Source: Chryseobacterium sp. JUb7
GTDB taxonomy: Bacteria; Bacteroidota; Bacteroidia; Flavobacteriales; Weeksellaceae
DNA: 64,000 nt
Assembly: GCF_024806495.1 (NCBI RefSeq)
Contig: NZ_JANUFF010000001.1
Location: 620,001-684,000 of the forward strand
Direction: 5' to 3'
Positions 8,484 to 17,039 of the stretch are shown here, in pieces. The notes beneath the pieces were generated by a model. That model had not been told where the DNA came from and ran no database searches. It worked only from the letters and a program-made list of their open reading frames with translations. Positions within the stretch are counted from its first letter, which is position 1. Every line of letters starts with the position of its first letter. Made by a program: the position numbers and the translations under genes.

Positions 8484-11393
8484 TTAAAATTGAACATTAG
8501 CACCGAAAAGGAAAGTTCTTGCCTGTGGATAGAAGGCTCTGTCAATACCAAAAGTGTCAGATCCTGCAATTTCAGGATCATAACCTGTATATTTGGTGAA
8601 TGTTACAAGGTTTTCTCCTGTTACGTAGAATCTTATTTTAGAAGCTCCAATTGCTTTGGCTGTATCTTTAGAAAGCGTATATCCAATCTGAACTAATTTA
8701 ATACGTAAATAATCTCCTTTTTGAAGATAATAATCCGACATTCTTGTGTAGTTCTGATTTGGATCATCTTTTGTAACTCTTGCCATTGTATTTGTACTTC
8801 CTTCTCCAGTCCAACGATCTAAAATTGCTGTCTGATAGTTGGCCTCAGGAATATCAAGTCTTCTTAATCCCTGAAAAACTTTATTTCCTGCCTGCCCTTG
8901 AGCAAATACCATAAGATCAAAATTCTTATAATTCATGTTTAAAGTGAACCCAAAAGTATATTTCGGTACAGAATTACCTAGATTGATATAGTCATTTTCA
9001 TCAATTTTACCATCTCCGTTAGCATCTAAACGCTTAAAATCTCCCGGTTTTGCATTGGGTTGAATTAAAGCCCCGTTTGAATTTCTATATGCATCGACTT
9101 CCGCTTGGTTTTGGAAAACTCCTAAATTCTGGAAACCATAAAAAGAACCATAAGACTGGCCAACCTGTAGTCTGGAAACAGTACCTAATGTCTGAAAAGA
9201 AGCAAAGTTTACATATTCTTTATTAGCTTCAAGACGGGTAATTTCATTTTTCAAATATCCGAAGTTACCATTTGCTGATATCCCGAAATCTCCCCAGTTC
9301 TTTTTGTATCCAAGACTTACTTCAATACCGTCATTATTCATGTCCCCTATATTTCTCCAAGGGTCATTGATCAGACCTAGATAACCAGGTAAAGCAATTC
9401 TTCTAAGAATGTCTGTACTTTTCTTTCTGTACACATCTACACTTAGATCGAAATTTTTAAAGATCTTAAGATCTGCCGCAATGTTAAGCTGTGATGTTCT
9501 TTCCCACTTAAGATCCGGGTTTTCTAATGTACTTGGTGCATATCCTACACGAACGATATTATCTCCAAAAGTATAGTTGCTCCCTGCTACAAAGAAATTG
9601 GCATACTGGAAATCATCAATCGCATCATTTCCTAAAACACCGTATCCTCCTCTTAATTTAAAGCTGCTAATCACTTTATTTTCCGGCCAGAAGCTTTCGT
9701 TAGATACATTCCATCCTAATGACATTGCAGGGAAAGTTCCCCAATGATTGGCCGGAGCAAATTTTGAAGTTCCATCTCTACGAACGGTACCTGTGAAAAG
9801 GTATCTGTTATCATAATCATACACTACTCTTGCAAAATAAGACGCTTTGTGGGTTTCCTTTCCATCTCCCGCATTGGTGGATTTATCTGTTGCGGCAATA
9901 TCAAAGTTAAAGGAAGCTTCTCTCCAATCGTTCGTTGGAAGATTTTTATAGGTCGTGTTTTGCCAGTTAGAAATATTATACTCGTAATATCCCTGCCCTA
10001 ACAAAACACTTAAATTATGTTTACCAAATCTATTCTGATAGGTAAGGGTATTTTCTGTATTCCATTCAAATTTCTTTTGAACTTCACGAAATAAGCTATT
10101 GATGTTAGTAGAGTTAGCCGAACTTAAATAGGACTGTGGAGTAAATGCCTGATTGCCCCAATAAGACAATTTACCATTGACCGTTGATTTAAAATTTAAA
10201 TGTTTATTGATCTTTAAATCTCCAAAAACATTTGCCACAATATCATCAGACCATCTGTACCTTCCTCTTTGTGTTTCCTGAAATGCTAAAGGGTTGGTCA
10301 TTTCTTTACTTACCCAGTGAGAAATTCCGTAAGGGTTTCCATTAGGATCTCTTACAATATTCGCATTGTTAGTGTAATCACTTGGGAAAGGCTGGCTTGC
10401 AATATCTGTTACGACAACAGGTGTTGTCGGATCTAGGTTAATGGCAGAACTTAATGGACCTCCAAATTCGTTATTGTCATTAATTCCCTGTGCTTTTACA
10501 TGAGTGTAAGCAAAAGTTTGTCCTATGGTTAAAAAATCGAATACTTTATGAGTTGAATTAAATCTGGCATTAATTCTTTTATAATTTGAAATATCTCTCA
10601 ATACAATACCCTCCTGATCATAATAGCCGAATGAAGTATAGAATGTAGATTTATCATTTCCGCCGTTGATACTGAACTCATGAGACTGGCGCTGTGCACT
10701 GTTGAAAATCTGCTTCTGCCAATCGGTTCCGGTTCCCAAAGAGCTTGGATTTGCAAACATCGGAGCATGACCGTCATTTACATTGGCCTCGTTCATGATG
10801 GTGGCATATTGTGATGCATTCAGAAGATCAAGCTTTCTTGAAGCACTTCCTACCCCAAAGAAACCGTTGTAAGAAAGATTCATTCTGCCCTTCGCTCCTT
10901 TTTTCGTTGTAATTAAAATTACCCCTTTTGCTGCAGAAACACCATAAATAGCAGCTGAAGCACCATCTTTCAGAATTTCCATTCCTTCGATGTCAGATTG
11001 ATTCAGCCATCCGATATTGTCTACTACAATACCGTCTACTACCCAAAGCGGATCGTTACTTCCGGCTCCAAAACTGGTAATACCACGAACCCTTACGGTA
11101 GGAGCAGCTCCGGGTTGCCCGGAATTTGACACTACTGATACCCCCGCCGCTCTTCCTTGAAGAACTTGCTCCGGTCTACCTGCTACGGGAGAGTTTTCTA
11201 TATCGGAAGCCTTCACACTTGAAATTGCTCCGGTTACATTACTCTTCTTTTGAGTACCGTACCCAATCATCACCACTTCTTCAATTTGGTTCTCTTTCGG
11301 AAGGGTGTCATTGGCCTTTTGTTGGGCACTGAAATTTGCAGTAAAATAAAGCACTGCAACCATTCCCAGACTTCTAGATATTCTTACATTCAT
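8484..11393 (-). CDS. SusC/RagA-family TonB-dependent outer-membrane transporter
   Basis: This 969-residue beta-barrel importer draws glycan fragments through the outer membrane using TonB energy. Residues 1-23 are a signal peptide. EEVVMIGYG at 38-46 is the characteristic start of the plug, followed by the plug motifs GRAAGV and GVSAAKGVILITTKKG. The C-terminus ends in an aromatic strand (TFLFGANVQF). Unlike many SusC proteins it lacks the carboxypeptidase-like domain between signal and plug, and there is no N-terminal signalling domain, so it should not drive an anti-sigma cascade. It is the first gene of the minus-strand operon. Confidence 0.95.
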   Translation of the reverse strand: MNVRISRSLGMVAVLYFTANFSAQQKANDTLPKENQIEEVVMIGYGTQKKSNVTGAISSVKASDIENSPVAGRPEQVLQGRAAGVSVVSNSGQPGAAPTVRVRGITSFGAGSNDPLWVVDGIVVDNIGWLNQSDIEGMEILKDGASAAIYGVSAAKGVILITTKKGAKGRMNLSYNGFFGVGSASRKLDLLNASQYATIMNEANVNDGHAPMFANPSSLGTGTDWQKQIFNSAQRQSHEFSINGGNDKSTFYTSFGYYDQEGIVLRDISNYKRINARFNSTHKVFDFLTIGQTFAYTHVKAQGINDNNEFGGPLSSAINLDPTTPVVVTDIASQPFPSDYTNNANIVRDPNGNPYGISHWVSKEMTNPLAFQETQRGRYRWSDDIVANVFGDLKINKHLNFKSTVNGKLSYWGNQAFTPQSYLSSANSTNINSLFREVQKKFEWNTENTLTYQNRFGKHNLSVLLGQGYYEYNISNWQNTTYKNLPTNDWREASFNFDIAATDKSTNAGDGKETHKASYFARVVYDYDNRYLFTGTVRRDGTSKFAPANHWGTFPAMSLGWNVSNESFWPENKVISSFKLRGGYGVLGNDAIDDFQYANFFVAGSNYTFGDNIVRVGYAPSTLENPDLKWERTSQLNIAADLKIFKNFDLSVDVYRKKSTDILRRIALPGYLGLINDPWRNIGDMNNDGIEVSLGYKKNWGDFGISANGNFGYLKNEITRLEANKEYVNFASFQTLGTVSRLQVGQSYGSFYGFQNLGVFQNQAEVDAYRNSNGALIQPNAKPGDFKRLDANGDGKIDENDYINLGNSVPKYTFGFTLNMNYKNFDLMVFAQGQAGNKVFQGLRRLDIPEANYQTAILDRWTGEGSTNTMARVTKDDPNQNYTRMSDYYLQKGDYLRIKLVQIGYTLSKDTAKAIGASKIRFYVTGENLVTFTKYTGYDPEIAGSDTFGIDRAFYPQARTFLFGANVQF

Positions 11394-11570
11394 ATACAGT
11401 TAGTTTTTTAATTCTCAAATTGAGACAATAAAAATATATTTTTTTTTAAATAATTAACATTGTATTAATAATTATTTTAATATTTCGTTTATTTTTGGGG
11501 GTTGAAAGGCATAAATTTTATCTAAATTAACATAAAATTTTACTAAAAATCAATAAAAATAATCCCCAAA
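11394..11570. promoter_or_regulatory. divergent control region between susC and the MFS gene
   Basis: This 177-bp AT-rich region separates two divergent transcription units and must hold both start regions. No clean TAnnTTTG element is visible on either strand. A short inverted repeat, CTCAA-A-TTGAG, lies at 11414-11424, 21 bp upstream of the susC start, where an operator could sit. The Nudix-type regulator encoded at 12782 is the natural candidate to bind here. All of this is inference from position. Confidence 0.4.
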
Positions 11571-12758
11571 ATGAATAGCAAGCTCTCCAATATTTCCCTT
11601 CCGCTACGACTTACCTTTCTAATTTTTTCGATGGTCTTAAACTGTATGGGCATTATAATATTGCAACTTTCAGAGGCAAAAATAACGTACGAAAAGCTGG
11701 GATTTTTAGAGTCTTTTAAAGATATTCCCATTGCTTTTATTTCACTTTTTGCCGTTAATTTCATCAGCAAAACAGGAACTAAAAAATCTCTTATCTCGGC
11801 TGTTTCTATTGTGGGAATTTGCTCTGCAATTTTACCATTTGTTGAAGTTTTTTGGTTTTATAAACTCTGGTTTGCCATCGTAGGAGCATGTTTTGCGATC
11901 GGAAAAATCTGTGTTTTTGGAATTATCAGAAGTAATATTTCGGACGAAAAATCTCTTGCGAAGACCATGAATAGCGTTGAAGCATCTTTTATGATCGGAA
12001 TTTTTGTGGTAAATACCATTTTTGGATGGTTGATCTCCAGCAGATTTTCAGAATTCTGGAAATATGGCTTTTTATTTATTTCGGTCTTATCCATATTCAC
12101 CATTATTTTATTTCTCAGAACCCCCATAAATGAACCTGAAAAAAATGAAAGCAAAGGACTTATCGCAGATCTTTCAGGTTTTGTCAATACTTCTGTATTA
12201 GTTTTTTTAGGCGTCATTTTCTTTATTGTTTTTCTTGAACAAAGCTTTAATTCGTGGTTGCCTTCATTTTATAAAAACCATTTGAAAGTCAATTCATTCT
12301 TTGCACTCCAGGCATCATCATTTCTGGCCCTTTTTTCTTATGTCGGACGTACCATAACCGCAAATATCATTCACAGGTTTTCTTTATCCAGATACTACAC
12401 TATATGTTTAGGTTTTATCATACTTGTGTTAGCTATTATTTTAGGTATACAGTATTTTGATTCGGATGATTCGAAAGCACTTTTATATTTATTCCCTGTT
12501 ATCGGTTTATTTTTATCACCGCTCTACCCTGTCATCAATTCAAAAATGATCGCTAAAATTGATCGGGAAAAAGCCAATCTTTTTACTTCCCTTATTGTTA
12601 TTTTTTCTTCCTTAGGAAGCTCTTTAAGTTCTATTATCATGTCACTATTATTCGGAAAACAGCTGATTAATTACTATCCATTATATATTTTACTCGCTGT
12701 AATTGTGATATTTACAATAAGTTTAATATATTTTCGGCTTGTCAGGAAAAACATTTAG
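11571..12758 (+). CDS. MFS sugar transporter
   Basis: The 395-residue protein has about 12 hydrophobic segments and the look of a major facilitator permease of the inner membrane. I do not see a clear family signature that fixes the substrate. It starts next to the control region of the beta-glucan locus and is followed 23 bp later by a regulator, so uptake of glucose or short beta-glucosides from the periplasm is the likely role. The ATG at 11571 gives the first hydrophobic segment close to the N-terminus. Alternative: a sugar efflux pump. Confidence 0.75.
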   Translation: MNSKLSNISLPLRLTFLIFSMVLNCMGIIILQLSEAKITYEKLGFLESFKDIPIAFISLFAVNFISKTGTKKSLISAVSIVGICSAILPFVEVFWFYKLWFAIVGACFAIGKICVFGIIRSNISDEKSLAKTMNSVEASFMIGIFVVNTIFGWLISSRFSEFWKYGFLFISVLSIFTIILFLRTPINEPEKNESKGLIADLSGFVNTSVLVFLGVIFFIVFLEQSFNSWLPSFYKNHLKVNSFFALQASSFLALFSYVGRTITANIIHRFSLSRYYTICLGFIILVLAIILGIQYFDSDDSKALLYLFPVIGLFLSPLYPVINSKMIAKIDREKANLFTSLIVIFSSLGSSLSSIIMSLLFGKQLINYYPLYILLAVIVIFTISLIYFRLVRKNI

Positions 12759-12781
12759 AAAATAATTTTATTTTTACTCCC

Positions 12782-13570
12782 ATGAAAATCGAGGACACAA
12801 AAAACAAACAATCACTTCAGGAACTTATTGATACAAAAGATTTTGTAGCACACGTATCTGTTGACTGCACAATCTTTGGTTTTCATGATAACATCCTGAA
12901 AATCTTACTTTTAAAATACCACGATCTGAATTTATGGTCTCTGCCCGGCGGATTTGTATTTAACGATGAAGATCTTCGCGAAGCCGCTGCCCGTGTTTTA
13001 CATGAAAGAACACATCTTAAAGATATTTTCCTGAAACAGTTTCATACTTTCGGTAGAATTGACAGAACTGAGAATAATGTTCACCAGATACTGCTTAATA
13101 ACAAAGGAATTGAAATTCCTAAAGACCATTGGATTTTCCAGCGATTTATCACTGTTGGGTACTGCAGTCTGATCGATTTTTCTCTTGCCAATACCTTTCC
13201 GGATGCTTTTAACGAAACCTGCGAATGGTTTGAAGTCAGCAATCTTCCTCAAATGGCATTTGACCATGACCGAATCATTGAAACCGGTCTGGAATATCTC
13301 AGAATGAATATCAATACTGAAGTAGCAGCGAGCAATCTTCTGCCTGAAAAATTTACCATGAAGGATCTTCAGTCTCTTTACGAAACCATTTTAGGTCAAA
13401 AGTTCAGAAGAAACAATTTCCAGCGTAAAATATTAAGCTTAAACATCTTAGACAGGCTTGAAAAACTTTATGACGGTTCTGCCAACAAAGCACCTTATTT
13501 GTATAAATTCACCAATAAAGTTCATAATTCGACCAACCAGTATCCGATCTCTAATGACGAGGAATCTTAA
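12782..13570 (+). CDS. Nudix-fold transcriptional regulator (NrtR/AraR-like)
   Basis: This 262-residue protein combines an N-terminal Nudix domain (about 20-165) with a C-terminal winged-helix region (about 185-245). The Nudix box at 57-79 keeps the spacing, but the REUxEE core reads RVLHER, so key catalytic glutamates are lost. That is the hallmark of the Nudix-derived sugar regulators known from Bacteroidota, in which the fold senses a metabolite and does not hydrolyse. It is transcribed with the MFS gene and divergently from susC. It most likely controls the locus by binding between 11394 and 11570. The effector is unknown. Confidence 0.85.
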   Translation: MKIEDTKNKQSLQELIDTKDFVAHVSVDCTIFGFHDNILKILLLKYHDLNLWSLPGGFVFNDEDLREAAARVLHERTHLKDIFLKQFHTFGRIDRTENNVHQILLNNKGIEIPKDHWIFQRFITVGYCSLIDFSLANTFPDAFNETCEWFEVSNLPQMAFDHDRIIETGLEYLRMNINTEVAASNLLPEKFTMKDLQSLYETILGQKFRRNNFQRKILSLNILDRLEKLYDGSANKAPYLYKFTNKVHNSTNQYPISNDEES

Positions 13571-13699
13571 ATTCAGGTTTTAGAATCGCACTCAAAACAT
13601 TTCGAATCACATTCCATTGAAAATCAATACATAAGCTGATTTCAAAAAAAATTTCTTAAACACCACGAAAAGTACTATTTTTAGCTAAATCAAAAAATC

Positions 13700-14878
13700 A
13701 TGTCATATTATCCTCTTACCAGCATTCCCGACTATTTCGGAATTGATGCTTTACTTACCGAAGAACATAAACTTATTCGCCAATCAATAAGAGACTGGGT
13801 AGAAAGTTTTGTAATGCCTCAAATTGATCAGGCTGCACAAAATCATACTGATATTCCAAACCTGATGAGAGAATTGGGAAAAGTGGGAGCTCTTGGTCCG
13901 TATATTCCGGTTGAGTATGGAGGTTCGGGTCTGGATCAGATTTCTTACGGTCTGATTATGCAGGAACTGGAAAGAGGTGATTCTGCAGTACGATCTGCAG
14001 CATCTGTGCAAAGTTCTCTGGTGATGTTTCCGATCAATGAATTTGGTTCTGAGGAACAGAAAAAGAAATATTTACCTCAATTAGCTTCTGGAGAAATGAT
14101 TGGTTCTTTTGGATTAACAGAGCCCAATCATGGTTCTGATCCGGGGTCTATGGAAACCTATTTTAAAGATATGGGTGATCATTATCTTTTAAACGGAGCC
14201 AAAATGTGGATCACAAATTCTCCTTTATGCGATATTGCTGTTGTATGGGCAAAAAATGAAGACGGAAAAGTTCAGGGATTAATTGTTGAAAGAGGAATGG
14301 AAGGCTTTACAACCCCTGAAACTCATAATAAATGGAGCTTAAGAGCTTCAAAAACAGGAGAATTGGTATTTAATGATGTAAAAGTTCCGAAAGAGAATCT
14401 ACTTCCGGGAGTAACAGGATTAAAAGGCCCTTTATCGTGTTTGAATTCAGCCAGATACGGAATTTCATGGGGTGTAATCGGTGCTGCAATTGATTGCTAC
14501 TGTACTGCTGTTCAGTATTCTAAAGAAAGAAAGCAATTTGGAAAACCAATCGGTTCTTATCAGTTACAACAGAAAAAATTAGCAGAATTTTTAACAGAAA
14601 TTACTAAGGCTCAATTACTTTGCCTTCAGTTAGGGACACTTAAAAATGATCATAAAGCAACGCCTGCACAAATTTCAATGGCGAAAAGAAACAATGTAAA
14701 AATGGCTATCGATATCGCAAGAGAGTCCCGTCAGATACTTGGCGGAATGGGTATCATGGGTGAATTCCCGATGATGCGGCATGCTGCCAATCTTGAATCG
14801 GTAATTACTTATGAAGGAACTCACGATGTTCATTTATTGATTACAGGATTAGATATTACAGGTATCAATGCCTTCTAA
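13700..14878 (+). CDS. gcdH: glutaryl-CoA dehydrogenase (acyl-CoA dehydrogenase family)
   Basis: The 392-residue flavoenzyme oxidises and decarboxylates glutaryl-CoA to crotonyl-CoA in lysine and tryptophan breakdown. Family motifs include FGLTEPNHGSDPGSMET and ILGGMGIMGEFPMMRH. The catalytic glutamate is about E372 in TYEGTHDVH, and the segment SAVRSAASVQSSLVM keeps the arginine that binds the glutaryl carboxylate in this subfamily. Length is standard. It stands alone, ended by a hairpin at 14905. Another acyl-CoA substrate is possible but the GCDH-specific motifs are strong. Confidence 0.9.
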   Translation: MSYYPLTSIPDYFGIDALLTEEHKLIRQSIRDWVESFVMPQIDQAAQNHTDIPNLMRELGKVGALGPYIPVEYGGSGLDQISYGLIMQELERGDSAVRSAASVQSSLVMFPINEFGSEEQKKKYLPQLASGEMIGSFGLTEPNHGSDPGSMETYFKDMGDHYLLNGAKMWITNSPLCDIAVVWAKNEDGKVQGLIVERGMEGFTTPETHNKWSLRASKTGELVFNDVKVPKENLLPGVTGLKGPLSCLNSARYGISWGVIGAAIDCYCTAVQYSKERKQFGKPIGSYQLQQKKLAEFLTEITKAQLLCLQLGTLKNDHKATPAQISMAKRNNVKMAIDIARESRQILGGMGIMGEFPMMRHAANLESVITYEGTHDVHLLITGLDITGINAF

Positions 14879-14904
14879 AAAAGACAAAATATTTGCATAT
14901 AGTG

Positions 14905-14933
14905 AAGCCTGATCAGATTGACCAGGCTTTTTT
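14905..14933 (+). terminator. rho-independent terminator after gcdH
   Basis: AAGCCTG pairs with CAGGCTT across an 11-nt loop and is followed directly by a run of T. It lies 27 nt past the gcdH stop. Confidence 0.8.
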
Positions 14934-15039
14934 CATACTCAAAATCAATAAATTATATTCAATGAATAATTATTAATCATTCAACATAGTGTGAGTTGTA
15001 CTAAAAAAATATAATTTAAACATACAAAAAATACAAGCA

Positions 15040-16987
15040 ATGAAAAAAATAACAACTCTACTGTTAGGGCTATCAGCACCTTTTTATTTCGCACAGCAAT
15101 CCGGAGATATTGCCAGTTTTGAACAAAAACTTAATCTTACACCTCAAGGTCTGGTAAATTTTATTTCAAATAATCTTGGAGAGCAAAACACCCCAGATTT
15201 TGCAAATTATCTGAATAGTTTTAATGTAGGCTTAAAAGCATACAAAATAACCTATTACACCAAAAACGAAAAGAACATATTGGTAAAAGCAACAGGCCTG
15301 CTAATGTACCCTAATGTAGATTATAAACTCTCTACTGTAGTTTCCGAGCACGGGACCACCGACAGCCGGGAAAATGTTCCGTCAAACCTTAAAGGTACTT
15401 TGACCGCCGGATTTGTGGTAGAACTTTCCTATGTACTCAACGGCTATATTTTAATGGCTCCCGACTATGTGGGTATGGGTTCCGGTGAAGGAATTCATCC
15501 TTATGTACACTATCCTACAGAAGCCAGTGCAACTATTGATTTTGTAACTGCTGCCAATAAAATTCTTGCCCAATTAAACATAAAACGTTACGATGAATAC
15601 TTTCTTACCGGCTATTCTCAGGGAGCACACGCTGCAATGTCTACGTTGAAAAAATTGAATATTTCAAATCCCACCAATCTAAAGTTCAAGTATGCTTAGT
15701 ATGGGAGACGGACCTTATGATTTTTCAGGAGTGACACTTCAGAAAGGAGTTATAGAAAAAGATGTTTATCCTTTTACTTCTTTTATTGCGAATGTGGTCA
15801 ATACCTGTAACAATACAGGTTATAAAACGTATACCAACAGCATTTCAGAGGTAATCTCCACAGAATATCTGGATAAATACAATTACCATGTTATTCAGGA
15901 TAACGGAGGCTTACTTTGGGGACCGTTTCTCTGGAGAAAACTTTTCACCACGAATTTTATAAATGATGTTACCAATAATCAAAACAATAATCTGAGACAG
16001 TGCCTGAAAACAAGTGATGTCTACGATTGGTATAACAAAACTCCCATGACATTAGGACATTCTACCATTGATCTTGCTATTCCACCTGAAAATACGTCAA
16101 AAACAATTGATACCCAACGTGGATATTATCCATGGTGGGATTTAAATAAATATAAACTTGAGGCTTTCTATTGGGGACCTTTAGGCCATGTTGGAGGAAT
16201 TATTCCATTTGTAATGGCTTCTAATGCTAAATTTAACACATTGAGAAGTGGTGGTTTATTTAATGAATGGGCGGCTTTAACTTCAAAAATACCAGATAAT
16301 CAACAAAAAACAAGCCCACTTTATTCGTCACAGATTAAACTAAATTTACATAATCTGGAATTAAAAGAAATTGTAGATTTCAATACCGAAAAACAGACCC
16401 GGAAGTCGGTCACAAATAACAACTTATCGAATTTAAAAGATGGAGTTTATTTATTAAAAGTATCCGACAACAATTCAGAAAAACTAATTCCTTACATCAA
16501 AAATACTCCCAATGCAATTACAGAAAAGGAAATTGTAAAATCTGATAATAATAATATTCTCACCTTAAAACTTGATGAAAATGAATTAACTCAGATAAAT
16601 ATTTTCGATGAGAATAAAAATTTAATTAAAACTATTTCTCGCGAAGATTATAAAAAAGATGAGGGAATTAATTTAAAAATAATTGATAATCAAAACAATA
16701 TATTCGAAATTATAACTCCTTATTACAGCCTTCAGTTTAATAAAAAGTCTGAGAACCTGACTCGTCTCAATGAAAGAACAGAAATATTCAGTAAAAACAA
16801 ACAGATCTTTATCATTGCAAAAGACAGTTTAAAAGACATTGCTATTTACAGTATATCAGGAAGTTTAATAGAAAAAACTGAAATAAAAAAAAATCATTTT
16901 GAATCCAAAACTCTGGAATCAGGAATCTATGTTGTACAGGTCACCAATAATAACGGGAAAATTGTAAGTAAAAAAGTAAAAATCTAA
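15040..16987 (+). pseudogene. frameshifted secreted alpha/beta-hydrolase with T9SS C-terminal signal
   Basis: Two overlapping frames make one secreted hydrolase of about 647 residues. The first (15040-15699) holds a signal peptide ending YFAQQ and the nucleophile elbow GYSQG with S193. The second (15692-16987) begins at the exact continuation, SMGDGPYDFSG, carries the rest of the hydrolase domain (with a candidate histidine in GPLGHVGG), and ends in a type A type-IX secretion signal (LESGIYVVQVTNNNGKIV, 20 residues from the end). Removing one T at 15696/15697 joins KFKYA to SMGDG seamlessly. The break is not in a homopolymer and does not resemble a known recoding site. It is a true mutation or a sequencing error; reinitiation at the overlapping ATG 15692 is conceivable. 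Confidence 0.85.
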
Positions 16988-17007
16988 AAAACCATTCTTC
17001 ATAATCA

Positions 17008-17035
17008 AAAAGCACTTCAGAAATGGAGTGCTTTT
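17008..17035. terminator. bidirectional terminator
   Basis: AAAAGCACTTC pairs with GGAGTGCTTTT (one G-T wobble) around a 6-nt loop, with A and T runs on the two sides. It ends both the plus-strand hydrolase and the convergent minus-strand nuclease gene. Confidence 0.85.
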
Positions 17036-17039
17036 AACT

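Noticed and set aside
11858..12217. 119-codon minus-strand frame within the MFS gene
   Set aside because: Antisense shadow; the permease frame on the plus strand explains the region.
15692..15710. Programmed +1 frameshift at the hydrolase break
   Set aside because: The P-site codon GCT cannot re-pair well in the +1 frame, and no SD-like stimulator or RF2-type CTT TGA context is present.
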